Below, piece by piece: positions 38,486 through 47,474 of a DNA stretch of 47,761 nt. How positions within the stretch are numbered: position 1 is the first letter of the stretch; each line of letters opens with the position of its first letter. The position numbers and the translations under genes were made by a program. Origin of the DNA: Lachnospiraceae bacterium (lineage in GTDB: Bacteria > Bacillota > Clostridia > Lachnospirales > Lachnospiraceae); assembly GCA_017513005.1 (NCBI GenBank), contig JAFWDM010000125.1, positions 1 through 47,761 on the forward strand, written 5' to 3'. The notes beneath the pieces were generated by a model, which saw only the letters and a program-made list of their open reading frames with translations, did no database searches and had not been told where the DNA came from.

Positions 38486-40234
38486 ATGATCAGAACTTTG
38501 TTGGCACAAGTGAAGGAATTTAAGAAGGTCGCCATCCTTACGCCGGTCTGTATGCTCGGCGAGGTAGTCTGCGAGATGATCATTCCGATCCTGATGGGAC
38601 GGATCGTCGACAATGGTGTTATGGCGGGCGATGTCTCCTACATTATCCGGACGGGCGGAGTCATGGTCGTTGTAGCCCTTCTGGGCCTTACGGCAGGTAT
38701 CCTGGGAGGCTTTTTTGCGGCGCGCGCGGGCGCGGGGCTTGCCAGAAACCTCCGCAAGGCGATGCATGACAATATCCAGACATTTTCCTTTTCAAATATC
38801 GACCATTTCTCGACTTCCAGCCTGGTGACCAGGCTGACGACGGACGTCACTAATATCCAGAACGCGTTTATGATGATCCTGCGCAGGGCCATGCGCGCCC
38901 CTTCGACGATGATCGTGGCGATGGTCATGTCCTTTATCATCAGTCCCCGCCTGGCGAGCATCTATCTTGCGGCGGTCGCCGTGCTGGCAGTCTTCATGGT
39001 CTTCATGATGTCCACGACGACGCGGTATTTCAAGCGTGTCTTTGAAAAATACGACGAGATGAATGAGAGCGTCCAGGAAAATGTCTCCGCGATCCGGGTG
39101 GTAAAAGCCTATGTGCGTGAGGACTACGAGAACAGCAAGTTCCGGAAGGCGGCGGAAAACATCTACGAGATGTTTATCCGCGCGGAACTCCGGGTCGTGA
39201 GTATCGCTCCCTTTATGATGATGATCGTCTACGCCTGCATCCTCCTGATCAGCTGGTTCGGCGCCCACATGATCGTCTCGGATACGCTGACGACCGGAAA
39301 CCTCATGAGCCTTCTGACCTACTGCATGAACATCCTGATGAGCCTCATGATGCTCTCGATGATCTTCATCATGATCACCATGTCCGAGGCGAGCGCGCGC
39401 CGGATCGCGGAGGTCATCAATGAAAAGAGTTCTCTGACCAATCCCGAAAACCCGATCATGGAGGTGCCGGACGGCAGCATTCGGTTTGAGGATGTGGATT
39501 TTTCCTACCATCCGGGGAGCGCGGAGCCCGTCCTGAAGGATGTGAACCTGGATATCCGCTCCGGGGAGAGCATCGGGATCATCGGCGGTACCGGAAGTGC
39601 CAAGTCCAGTCTGGTCAATCTGGTCAGCCGGCTCTACGACGTCACGCAGGGGCGGATCCTGGTCGGCGGACACGACGTCCGTGCCTACGACATGGATGTC
39701 CTGCGCGGACAGGTGGCGGTCGTCCTGCAGAAAAATGTGCTCTTTTCCGGAACGATCTACGAAAATCTCCGCTGGGGGGACGAGAATGCCACGGACGAGG
39801 AATGCCGCCGCGCATGCAGGCTCGCCTGCGCGGACGAATTTATAGAAAAAATGCCCGAGGGCTACGATACCTATATTGAGCAGGGAGGGACGAACGTCTC
39901 CGGCGGCCAGAAACAGCGCCTGTGTATCGCGCGGGCCCTGCTCAAAAAGCCGAAGATCCTGATCCTGGACGACAGCACCAGTGCCGTGGATACCGCGACG
40001 GATGCAAAGATCCGACGCGCCTTTGCGGAGGAGATCCCCGACACGACCCGTCTCATCATCGCCCAGCGGGTATCCAGCGTACAGAACTGTGACAGGATCA
40101 TTGTCATGGACAACGGCCGTATCGATGGGTTCGGGACCCACGAGGAGCTCCTCGCCGGCAACCGGATCTATCGCGAAGTATATGAATCCCAGACCGGCGC
40201 CGGCGCGGATGCGGATTTCGACAAGCCCGCATGA
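38486..40234 (+). CDS. Heterodimeric ABC exporter, degenerate-site half (MdlA/BmrC type)
   Basis: 582 aa: six membrane helices (about 15-290) and an ATPase domain. Walker A is IIGGTGSAKSS at about 365-375, the signature is NVSGGQKQR, and Walker B ends ILILDDSTSAVD, with Asp where the catalytic Glu normally stands. That substitution is the known mark of the non-hydrolysing site in heterodimeric exporters such as TM287/288 and BmrCD. It should pair with the next gene product to export drugs, lipids or peptides; the substrate is not predictable. The switch His is Gln (IIAQRVSS), again as in degenerate partners. Start ATG 38486, ribosome site weak (AGCAGGTAG). A 200-base spacer leads to the partner gene. 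Confidence 0.93.
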   Translation: MIRTLLAQVKEFKKVAILTPVCMLGEVVCEMIIPILMGRIVDNGVMAGDVSYIIRTGGVMVVVALLGLTAGILGGFFAARAGAGLARNLRKAMHDNIQTFSFSNIDHFSTSSLVTRLTTDVTNIQNAFMMILRRAMRAPSTMIVAMVMSFIISPRLASIYLAAVAVLAVFMVFMMSTTTRYFKRVFEKYDEMNESVQENVSAIRVVKAYVREDYENSKFRKAAENIYEMFIRAELRVVSIAPFMMMIVYACILLISWFGAHMIVSDTLTTGNLMSLLTYCMNILMSLMMLSMIFIMITMSEASARRIAEVINEKSSLTNPENPIMEVPDGSIRFEDVDFSYHPGSAEPVLKDVNLDIRSGESIGIIGGTGSAKSSLVNLVSRLYDVTQGRILVGGHDVRAYDMDVLRGQVAVVLQKNVLFSGTIYENLRWGDENATDEECRRACRLACADEFIEKMPEGYDTYIEQGGTNVSGGQKQRLCIARALLKKPKILILDDSTSAVDTATDAKIRRAFAEEIPDTTRLIIAQRVSSVQNCDRIIVMDNGRIDGFGTHEELLAGNRIYREVYESQTGAGADADFDKPA

Positions 40235-40434
40235 TATCTGCCCTTTGGCACGCGTTTTGCAGCGACCGGGCCGGCAGACGGGGGACACGGGGCCCCGTGG
40301 AATCCGAATGCCAGGAGGCTTGCGGGAGCGCACAGCGAGAGACGGGGGTTACATGACCACCTTTTGACCTTAGCATCATTGTTGAAAAGAAGAAAAAGGA
40401 TGCGCAAAAACGCACCTGTTACAGAGGATAGAGC

Positions 40435-42390
40435 ATGGCAGCAAAGGAAAATGTCAAGGAAGTCGGCGGCGGGCCGAGGGGGATGCGGGGCAGACCGCGC
40501 CCGAAGGTGGAGAATCCGGGGAAGATCCTGCGGAGGATCCTGTCCTATATCTTTCGCTTTTACGGACTGCACCTGGTCCTGGTGGCAGTCTGCATCGTGG
40601 TCTCCGTTCTGGCCAATGTCCAGGGGACGATGTTCACGCGTACACTGATCGACGCCTACATCACGCCGATGGTGGACCAGGTGAAACAGGGGCAGGCGAA
40701 CCCTGATTTTACCCCGCTGATGCAGGCGATGCTGCGCGTCGCATGCTTCTATGCGGTCGGGATCGCCGCCGCCTATACACAGGCGCGCACGATGGCTTTT
40801 GTCACCCAGGGGACGATGCGGCGCCTGCGTACGGAGCTCTTTGAACACATGGAGAGCCTGCCGATCAAGTATTTCGACACCCATGCACACGGGGATATCA
40901 TGTCCGTCTACACGAACGATATCGATACCCTGCGTCAGATGGTGAGTCAGAGTCTGCCGCAGCTTCTGAACAGCCTGATCACGGTCACCAGTATCCTGGC
41001 CATGATGCTGGTACTCAGTGTTCCCCTGACCATCGTCTCTCTCGTCATGGTCGGGATCATGCTGTTCGTTTCGGGAAGGGTGACCGCCGTATCCGGAAGG
41101 AATTTCGTGGCACAGCAGCAGAACCTCGGAAAGCTGAACGGCTTCATCGAGGAGACGATGACCGGAGAAAAGGTCGTCAAGGTTTTCTGCCATGAAAAGC
41201 AGGCGATCCGGGACTTTGACCGGCTCAATGAGGAGCTGTTCCAGAGCGCGTCAAGGGCGAACGCATTCGCAAATATCATCGCGCCTGTCAACGGCCAGCT
41301 CGGAAATGCGAACTATGTCATCTGCGCGATCGTGGGCGGCATCCTGGCGATCAATGCCTACGCCGGTTTCACGGTCGGCTCCCTCGCAAGCTTCCTGTCC
41401 TTCAACCGGGGCTTTTCCATGCCGATCAACCAGGTCAGCATGCAGTTCAACAGCATCATCATGGCACTGGCGGGCGCAGACCGCATTTTCCGGCTCATGG
41501 ACGCGGAACCGGAGGCGGACGACGGCTATGTCATGCTGGTCAACTGTGAAAGGGATCAGAATGGGGAGATCGTAGAGACACAAAAACATACCGGGCAGTG
41601 GGCCTGGAAGCATTACCACAAGGCGAGTGATACGACGACCTATCAGGCACTGGAAGGGGATATCACCTTCAACGGCGTGGATTTCGGCTACAGGGACGAC
41701 AAGATGGTCCTGCACGATATCTGGATCCATGCAAAACCCGGCATGAAGATCGCCCTCGTCGGGTCCACCGGGGCCGGCAAGACGACGATCACAAACCTGA
41801 TCAACCGCTTCTATGACATTCAGGACGGTAAGATCCGCTACGACAACATCAATGTCAACAAGATCAAAAAAGGCGATCTGCGCAGGTCGCTCGGGATCGT
41901 CCTGCAGGATACGCACCTGTTTTCCGACACTGTCCGGGAGAATATCCGGTACGGAAAGCTCGACGCCACGGATGAAGAAGTGGTGCGTACAGCAGAGCTC
42001 GCCAATGCGGACGGCTTTATCCGGCGCCTTCCGCAGGGATATGATACCATGCTGACCGGCGACGGGGCCAACCTCTCCCAGGGCCAGCGTCAGCTCCTCG
42101 CCATCGCGCGCGCCGCGATCGCAGATCCGCCGGCGCTCATTCTTGACGAGGCGACCAGCTCCATCGATACCAGGACGGAGAAGATCGTCCAGGCGGGTAT
42201 GGACCAGCTGATGAAGGGGAGGACGACCTTTGTGATCGCCCACCGCCTGTCCACCATCAGGGACAGTGACCTGATCATCGTCCTGGAGCAGGGACGCATC
42301 GTAGAGCAGGGCACACACGAGGAACTGCTCGAACAAAAGCAGCGCTACTATCAGCTGTATACAGGACTGAAGCCGGAACTGGTGGAATAG
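40435..42390 (+). CDS. Heterodimeric ABC exporter, catalytic half (MdlB/BmrD type)
   Basis: 651 aa. A basic 40-residue head, six membrane helices, then an ATPase domain with complete Walker A GSTGAGKTT (about 443-451), Walker B LILDEATSSID with catalytic Glu and switch His (IAHRLS). The signature is NLSQGQRQ, the altered LSGGQ form usual in the partner that supplies the second composite site. A segment of about 40 residues at 365-400 (VNCERDQNGEIVETQKHTGQWAWKHYHKASDTTTY) before the ATPase domain is longer than in many relatives. Start ATG 40435 after GAGGAT. Together with the preceding gene it forms one exporter, probably one operon. Confidence 0.94.
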   Translation: MAAKENVKEVGGGPRGMRGRPRPKVENPGKILRRILSYIFRFYGLHLVLVAVCIVVSVLANVQGTMFTRTLIDAYITPMVDQVKQGQANPDFTPLMQAMLRVACFYAVGIAAAYTQARTMAFVTQGTMRRLRTELFEHMESLPIKYFDTHAHGDIMSVYTNDIDTLRQMVSQSLPQLLNSLITVTSILAMMLVLSVPLTIVSLVMVGIMLFVSGRVTAVSGRNFVAQQQNLGKLNGFIEETMTGEKVVKVFCHEKQAIRDFDRLNEELFQSASRANAFANIIAPVNGQLGNANYVICAIVGGILAINAYAGFTVGSLASFLSFNRGFSMPINQVSMQFNSIIMALAGADRIFRLMDAEPEADDGYVMLVNCERDQNGEIVETQKHTGQWAWKHYHKASDTTTYQALEGDITFNGVDFGYRDDKMVLHDIWIHAKPGMKIALVGSTGAGKTTITNLINRFYDIQDGKIRYDNINVNKIKKGDLRRSLGIVLQDTHLFSDTVRENIRYGKLDATDEEVVRTAELANADGFIRRLPQGYDTMLTGDGANLSQGQRQLLAIARAAIADPPALILDEATSSIDTRTEKIVQAGMDQLMKGRTTFVIAHRLSTIRDSDLIIVLEQGRIVEQGTHEELLEQKQRYYQLYTGLKPELVE

Positions 42391-42443
42391 ACAGCGGAGG
42401 GTCCCTCCCTTTCCCCGCAGCGCGCTGTTTTGGTGTATACTGT

Positions 42444-42471
42444 TTGACAGCACTTTGGCCATTAATATCAT
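42444..42471 (+). promoter_or_regulatory. Promoter-like pair directly before the small orphan gene
   Basis: Perfect TTGACA (42444-42449), 16 bases, TATCAT (42466-42471). It places the transcription start at or just inside the ATG at 42475, so the message would be leaderless if this is the promoter. Confidence 0.45.
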
Positions 42472-42474
42472 ACT

Positions 42475-42786
42475 ATGAAAGATACTTATATCAGAAGAGA
42501 GGACCTTTTTCCTTTCGTCCACTATGAATACGGAGAAGCATATTACGGGAGCTGGAAAGACCTGCGCTTCCGCATTGCTAGGGAACCGCTCGAGAACGTT
42601 CACTTTACGCCGCCGGAAAAGCGCGGCGAGGCTTCTCTGCGCGTCGTGCTCTGGCCGGGACCCTTGGGCTATGCCGCCGCGGCGGAAGAAGATAAAACAG
42701 TGCAGGACTTCCCTTTTTCGGAGGAGGGGATGCAGCAGGCGGCAGCCTGGCTGGACCGGCAGATGAAGGAGAGAGAGACCCGTTGA
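42475..42786 (+). CDS. Small protein of unknown function
   Basis: 103 aa, soluble, no signal or membrane segment. Rich in aromatic and acidic residues (FPFVHYEYGEAYYGSWKDLRFRIAREP) with a VLWPGPLGYAAA stretch and a C-terminal helix (EEGMQQAAAWLDRQMKERE). It looks like a conserved compact domain, but I cannot name it. No ribosome site precedes the ATG, and a promoter-like pair ends four bases before it, so translation may be leaderless. It stands alone between the exporter genes and gdpP, 113 bases before the latter. Existence is supported by length and normal codon use only. Confidence 0.6.
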   Translation: MKDTYIRREDLFPFVHYEYGEAYYGSWKDLRFRIAREPLENVHFTPPEKRGEASLRVVLWPGPLGYAAAAEEDKTVQDFPFSEEGMQQAAAWLDRQMKERETR

Positions 42787-42899
42787 GAGGAATATCTGCG
42801 ACTCGCCCGCGAGTCCTGCGCTTTGAAGGATGAAGGCGTGCCGGGCGGACCGGGCCGTACAGGCCTTGGGACCGGGCGGCAGGCATAAGAAGGTAGGAT

Positions 42900-45023
42900 A
42901 TGGAAAAGAAACATACGGCAGAGCCGGTAGACCCATTTTCACCGGACACCGAAAATAATATATACGGAGAGGCACAGGGAACCGGAATGAGGCACAAAGG
43001 CCGTATTTTCGGTTATTTCTGGATCGCGCTGATCCTGGGGATCCTTCTGTGGGTGACAGACCTCCTCATCCTGTTCTTTGACTGGAGGTCTTTTGCGGCC
43101 CTCTCCCTGATCTGTGTGATCTATACGGTCGTCATGGCCCTCGCCTTTGTCAACAGCCGGGCAATCTACAGAAAGGAGCTGTCCTCCTATGCCAGAGAGT
43201 TTCATGAGCTGGAGGACATGCTGCTGGAGGAACTGGACCTGCCTTACGCGATCCTCGACGAAGGGGGACATTTTCTGTGGATGAATCCTGCTTTCGAACA
43301 GACGATCCACAAAGACCGGAGCTACAGCCGTCCTGTGTCGACAGTGATCAGTCCTCTGACAAGAGATGTTTTTCCCGCCGATGATAAACTTGTGAAGGTT
43401 CCCGTGGACCTGATCGGAAATCATTACTCCGCCCAGCTGCGCAGGATCGCGGCGGACCATCTGACCGGGAGCGAGGTCATGTTCGGGGACCAGGTGAGCG
43501 GCCACATTTTCTCTCTCTGCCTGGTCGATAATACGGCGGTGCAGCTCGCTGTGCAGGAGGTGGACGATCAGAGCCTTGCCGCAGGTCTTTTTTACATCGA
43601 CAATTATGATGAGGTCATCGACACGATCGACGAAGTCAAAAAGGCTCTTCTGGTCGCTCTGATCGATCGAAAGGTCAATCAATATATCAGCAGCATAGAC
43701 GGGATCTGCAGCAAGATCGAGAAGGACAAGTACCTGGTCATCCTCCGGAAAAAATCCCTGCATGAGCTGCAGGAGTCGCACTTTGACATCCTGGAGGATG
43801 TCAAGAAGGTCAATATCGGGAACGAGATGGCAGTGACGCTCAGTCTGGGATTCGGCCTGGACGGCCTCGCCTATACCCAGAATTATGAATTTGCCCGCAA
43901 TGCCGTGGACCTGGCCCTGGGGCGCGGAGGAGACCAGGCGGTCGTCAAGTCACCGGACAATGTCATCTATTACGGCGGCAAGACCCGGCAGATCGAAAAG
44001 AATACCCGTGTCAAGGCCCGTGTCAAGGCCCAGGCCCTCAAGGAGATTATCCGGGTCCGGGATGCGGTCTTCATCATGGGACATAAGCTGGGAGACCCGG
44101 ACAGCTTCGGGGCTGCGGTCGGGATCTACCGGATCGCAAAGACGATGGGAAAGAGTGCGCACATCGTTATCAATGAACGGACGATCTCCATCGTACAGAT
44201 CCTCCGTCTGTTTGAAAACAACCCGGAATATGGAAGCGATTTTATCATCACCAGCCAGCAGGCGGTGGAAATGGTCACCGATAATGCCTGTGTTGTGGTC
44301 GTGGATGTCAATATCCCTGCGAGGACGGAGTGCCCGGAACTGCTGACCAGGTGTAAGTCCATCGTTGTACTCGATCATCATCGCACGGGAAAGGATGTCA
44401 TAGAAGGGGCTACCCTGTCGTATGTGGAAGCCTATGCATCCTCCGCCTGTGAGATGGTGGCGGAGATCGTGCAGTATACCGGGGAAAATATCCGTCTTCG
44501 TCCCGAGGAGGCGGACGCGATGTACGGCGGGATCGTGGTGGATACGGACGGATTCGTCAATAAAGCCGGTGTCCGCACCTTTGAAGCCGCCGCCTTCCTG
44601 CGGCGGAGCGGCGCGGATGTCGTCCGCGTACGCAAACTCTTCCGGGAGGAGGCAGTGGAGTACAAGGCGAGAGCTGACGCAGTATCACAGGCGGAGATCT
44701 ACCGGGATGTCTTCGCATTTTCCGTGTGCCAGGGGGAGGGACTCAGAAGCCCTACCGTGGTGGGTGCACAGGCGGCGAATCAGCTGCTGAATATTGACGG
44801 GGTCAAGGCCAGCTTTGTCATGACCCGGTATAACGGGCAGATCTTTATCAGTGCGCGTTCGATCGATGAGGTAAACGTGCAGCTGATCATGGAACACATG
44901 GGCGGCGGGGGTCATATCAATATGGCCGGCTGCCAGATGTCGGATGCGACGCCGGACGAAGCGATCGCAAAGGTAAAAGAAGTTATCGAGCAGCTGATCG
45001 AGGAAGGTGAGATCGACGTATGA
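42900..45023 (+). CDS. gdpP: Cyclic-di-AMP phosphodiesterase GdpP
   Basis: 707 aa membrane enzyme that cuts cyclic-di-AMP to pApA and so tunes osmotic and wall homeostasis. Layout is canonical: two membrane helices (about 36-56 and 62-84), a degenerate PAS domain (about 95-200), a modified GGDEF domain (about 215-370), then DHH ([19 protein letters not shown] with His395, and LDHHRTG with Asp492-His493-His494) and DHHA1 with [10 protein letters not shown]. The metal-binding residues are present. In place of the common HKNPDMD there is HKLGDPD, still with both Asp. Start ATG 42900 after AAGGTAGG. It leads the conserved gdpP-rplI-dnaB cluster; rplI starts 58 bases on. Confidence 0.95.
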   Translation: MEKKHTAEPVDPFSPDTENNIYGEAQGTGMRHKGRIFGYFWIALILGILLWVTDLLILFFDWRSFAALSLICVIYTVVMALAFVNSRAIYRKELSSYAREFHELEDMLLEELDLPYAILDEGGHFLWMNPAFEQTIHKDRSYSRPVSTVISPLTRDVFPADDKLVKVPVDLIGNHYSAQLRRIAADHLTGSEVMFGDQVSGHIFSLCLVDNTAVQLAVQEVDDQSLAAGLFYIDNYDEVIDTIDEVKKALLVALIDRKVNQYISSIDGICSKIEKDKYLVILRKKSLHELQESHFDILEDVKKVNIGNEMAVTLSLGFGLDGLAYTQNYEFARNAVDLALGRGGDQAVVKSPDNVIYYGGKTRQIEKNTRVKARVKAQALKEIIRVRDAVFIMGHKLGDPDSFGAAVGIYRIAKTMGKSAHIVINERTISIVQILRLFENNPEYGSDFIITSQQAVEMVTDNACVVVVDVNIPARTECPELLTRCKSIVVLDHHRTGKDVIEGATLSYVEAYASSACEMVAEIVQYTGENIRLRPEEADAMYGGIVVDTDGFVNKAGVRTFEAAAFLRRSGADVVRVRKLFREEAVEYKARADAVSQAEIYRDVFAFSVCQGEGLRSPTVVGAQAANQLLNIDGVKASFVMTRYNGQIFISARSIDEVNVQLIMEHMGGGGHINMAGCQMSDATPDEAIAKVKEVIEQLIEEGEIDV

Positions 45024-45081
45024 TGCCGCCTGCCGTCCGGCTGATCACATAAGACAGGAGATTCAACAGGAGGAACGAGTT

Positions 45082-45528
45082 ATGAAAGTGATACTTTTAC
45101 AGGATGTGAAGTCTCTCGGAAAAGAGGGCGATATCGTCAATGTCAACGACGGATATGCCCGCAATTTTGTCATCCCCAAAAAGCTGGGCGTTGAGGCCAA
45201 TGATAAAAATAAAAATGACCTGAAACTGAAGAAACAGCGGGAGGCGAAGGAGGCGGCGGCCCGCCTTGCGGAAGCGCAGAAGCTCGCGCAGGATCTGGAG
45301 AAGGTCACAGTCGTTGTGAAGATGAAAGCCGGCGAGGGCGGTCGTGTATTCGGTTCTGTGAGCGCCAAGGAGATCGCCCAGGAGGCGAAGAAGCAGCACG
45401 GCCTGGAGCTGGACAAGAAAAAGATCCAGCTGGCAGAACCGATCAAGTCCTTTGGAAGCTTTGAGATCCCGATCCGCCTGCACCCGCAGGTGACAGGAAA
45501 ATTCATGCTGAAGGTCACGGAGGCATAA
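45082..45528 (+). CDS. rplI: 50S ribosomal protein L9
   Basis: 148 aa protein of the large ribosomal subunit that binds 23S rRNA near the L1 stalk and helps hold the reading frame. The N-terminal domain [36 protein letters not shown] is nearly the family consensus, followed by the long connecting helix (about 40-78, Lys/Glu/Ala-rich) and the C-terminal rRNA-binding domain with [13 protein letters not shown]. Start ATG 45082 after AGGAGG; the frame opens at 45007 inside gdpP, which is not used. It is 15 bases upstream of dnaB. Confidence 0.97.
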   Translation: MKVILLQDVKSLGKEGDIVNVNDGYARNFVIPKKLGVEANDKNKNDLKLKKQREAKEAAARLAEAQKLAQDLEKVTVVVKMKAGEGGRVFGSVSAKEIAQEAKKQHGLELDKKKIQLAEPIKSFGSFEIPIRLHPQVTGKFMLKVTEA

Positions 45529-45543
45529 TCGGAGGCGTAATCT

Positions 45544-46878
45544 ATGGCACAGGATGATGTGATCAGCAGGGTGATGCCCCACAGCCTGGAGGCGGAGCGT
45601 TCCGTGCTGGGATCCATGCTGATAGATCCGGAGGCGGTGGAGATCGCCGCCGAGATCATCAAAGAAGAGGATTTCTATGCCAGACAGAACGGCATCCTCT
45701 TTCAGACGATGCTCGAGATGCAGAGAAAGGGAACGGCGATCGACCCTGTGACCCTGCAGACAAAACTCCGGGAGAAGAATCTTCCTCCGGAGCTCTACGC
45801 GGATGAAATGATCCGCGAGCTGATCGCCATGGTCCCCTCCTCGGCAAACATAAAATCCTATGCAAATATTGTCGCGGAGAAATCCCTGCTGCGCAGCATG
45901 ATCCGGGCGAATGAAGAGATCGCGGGAAACTGTTATGCAGAGACCGAAGAGATGGAGACGCTCCTGGACAAGGCGGAGCGGCGTATTTTTGAGATCTCCC
46001 AGCGGCGGACTGCCTCCAATTTTGTCCCGATCGATCAGATCGTCATGAACGCCATGAACAAGATCGAGCAGGCCTCCAGGATCAAGGGAAGCGTGACCGG
46101 CCTGTCCACCGGCTTTACAGACCTGGACAACCGCACCGCCGGACTGCAGCCGGCGGACTTCATCCTGATCGCCGCCAGACCTTCCATGGGAAAGACCGCC
46201 CTGGTCCTCAATATTGCCGAATACCTGACAATGCGGGAAGAGAAATGCATCGCGATCTTCTCCCTGGAAATGTCCAAGGAACAGCTCGTCAACCGCATGT
46301 TTGCCATGCAGTCCCATGTGGATGCCCAGAAGATCCGGATCGGCGACCTGACGGAGACGGAATGGGCAGAAGTGATCGAGAGCGCGGAAAAGATCGGCGA
46401 GAGCCGACTGATCATCGACGACACCCCGGCGATCAGCGTCCCGGAACTCCGATCGAAATGCCGCAAGTACAAGCTGGAATTCGGCCTGGAGATGATCATC
46501 ATCGACTACCTCCAGCTGATGAGCGGATCCGGCAGAAGAGGAGACTCCAGACAACAGGAGATCTCCGACATTTCCCGGTCGCTGAAGGCCCTGGCCAGAG
46601 AACTCAACATACCCGTTGTTGCTCTCTCCCAGCTCTCCCGTGCCGTGGAATCCCGCCCCAACCACAGACCCATGCTGTCCGACCTGCGTGAATCCGGGGC
46701 CATCGAGCAGGACGCAGACCTGGTCATGTTCATCTACCGCGACGACTACTACAACGAAGACTCCGAAAAAAAGGGAATCGCCGAGATCATCATTGCCAAA
46801 CAGCGAAACGGCCCCATCGGCACCGTGGAACTGAGCTGGCAGCCCCAGCTCACAAAATTTGCAAACTTAGCGCGTTAG
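45544..46878 (+). CDS. dnaB: Replicative DNA helicase
   Basis: 444 aa hexameric 5'-3' helicase that unwinds DNA at the replication fork. Residues 1-110 are the DnaB N-terminal domain (MPHSLEAERSVLGSMLIDPEA), the RecA-like C-terminal domain has Walker A ARPSMGKTAL near 211-220, the conserved FSLEMSKEQL, Walker B IIIDYLQLM, LSQLSRAVESR and DLRESGAIEQDADLVMFIYRD, ending with KQRNGPIGT. No intein or insert. Start ATG 45544. Third gene of the gdpP-rplI-dnaB cluster, closed by a 15-bp terminator stem. Confidence 0.97.
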   Translation: MAQDDVISRVMPHSLEAERSVLGSMLIDPEAVEIAAEIIKEEDFYARQNGILFQTMLEMQRKGTAIDPVTLQTKLREKNLPPELYADEMIRELIAMVPSSANIKSYANIVAEKSLLRSMIRANEEIAGNCYAETEEMETLLDKAERRIFEISQRRTASNFVPIDQIVMNAMNKIEQASRIKGSVTGLSTGFTDLDNRTAGLQPADFILIAARPSMGKTALVLNIAEYLTMREEKCIAIFSLEMSKEQLVNRMFAMQSHVDAQKIRIGDLTETEWAEVIESAEKIGESRLIIDDTPAISVPELRSKCRKYKLEFGLEMIIIDYLQLMSGSGRRGDSRQQEISDISRSLKALARELNIPVVALSQLSRAVESRPNHRPMLSDLRESGAIEQDADLVMFIYRDDYYNEDSEKKGIAEIIIAKQRNGPIGTVELSWQPQLTKFANLAR

Positions 46879-46890
46879 CTCTACATATAT

Positions 46891-46925
46891 AAACAGGCGG
46901 AAAGCTGCTGCTTTCCGCCTGTTTT
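46891..46925. terminator. Bidirectional terminator between dnaB and ferredoxin genes
   Basis: AAACAGGCGGAAAGC (46891-46905) pairs perfectly with GCTTTCCGCCTGTTT (46910-46924), 4-base loop. T runs on both strands. Confidence 0.93.
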
Positions 46926-47022
46926 CATCCATTTAATCAATAAGCGGGGAGAAGAACTCCCCTTAGTCAGTCATGCAGCCACAGGGCTGTAATACTGACT
47001 GTCCGCAGATCAGTAAGACAGA

Positions 47023-47193
47023 TTATGCCTCAGAGATTGCGCCGGTAGGACATGTGCTCTCGCAAGCGCCGCAGTCGATGCAGGCGTCAGCGTCGATGAC
47101 GTACTGGGTGTCGCCCTGGGAAATAGCGTCGACGGGGCAGGACTCGATGCAGCTGCCGCAGCTGATGCAGGTATCATTAATAACACGTGCCAT
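47023..47193 (-). CDS. 2[4Fe-4S] ferredoxin
   Basis: 56-aa electron carrier. Two CxxCxxCxxxC motifs bind two 4Fe-4S clusters: C9/C12/C15/C19 (TCISCGSCIESCP) and C38/C41/C44/C48 (ACIDCGACESTCP). It starts MARVINDT after GAAAGGAGAAC and ends TGAISEA-TAA. The size and spacing are those of clostridial ferredoxin. The adjacent gene on the same strand is pyruvate:ferredoxin oxidoreductase, the main source of electrons for it, but a separate promoter (47313-47341) drives it. It is shorter than a typical ORF-length cut-off and easy to miss. Confidence 0.95.
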   Translation of the reverse strand: MARVINDTCISCGSCIESCPVDAISQGDTQYVIDADACIDCGACESTCPTGAISEA

Positions 47194-47270
47194 TTTGAAG
47201 TTCTCCTTTCAATAATAAGCTTAGAAATGTAAAGCCAGGTTAGTTAAAACTAAAAACCCCTATCCTGACA

Positions 47271-47304
47271 CAAGCCACAGGCTGTAGATACAGTCTGTGG
47301 CTTG
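47271..47304 (-). promoter_or_regulatory. 5' stem-loop of the ferredoxin mRNA
   Basis: CAAGCCACAG (47271-47280) pairs with CTGTGGCTTG (47295-47304), extended inside by CTGT/ACAG. It would be at the very 5' end of the ferredoxin transcript. Such stems often raise mRNA stability; GGGGTTTTTAG downstream is not preceded by the stem closely enough to be a clear terminator. Confidence 0.55.
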
Positions 47305-47312
47305 CAATGAAC

Positions 47313-47341
47313 ATAATAACGGTTTTCTTTGTGACCGTCAA
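47313..47341 (-). promoter_or_regulatory. Promoter of the ferredoxin gene
   Basis: Minus strand: TTGACG (47336-47341), exactly 17 bases, TATTAT (47313-47318). Leader of about 115 bases. Confidence 0.8.
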
Positions 47342-47421
47342 GACACAAAGTCGATTATTTATGCCGTTTTTGAGAATTCCGCCCTAATGGAGCATTTGAG
47401 CCGATCCCTTCCGGGTTCCCG

Positions 47422-47449
47422 GGAGCGAAGGGCCAAAGCCCTACGCTCC
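47422..47449. other. Hairpin after the nifJ gene
   Basis: GGAGCG (47422-47427) pairs with CGCTCC (47444-47449) and AGGGC (47429-47433) with GCCCT (47438-47442), one A-A mismatch. No T run follows on the minus strand. It probably marks the 3' end of the nifJ message or halts decay. Confidence 0.5.
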
Positions 47450-47474
47450 TGGTGAAACATGTCAGAATGAAGGA

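Noticed and set aside
46973-47215. 80-codon plus-strand ORF after dnaB
   Set aside because: Shadow of the ferredoxin gene, which is coded on the other strand with all eight Cys.
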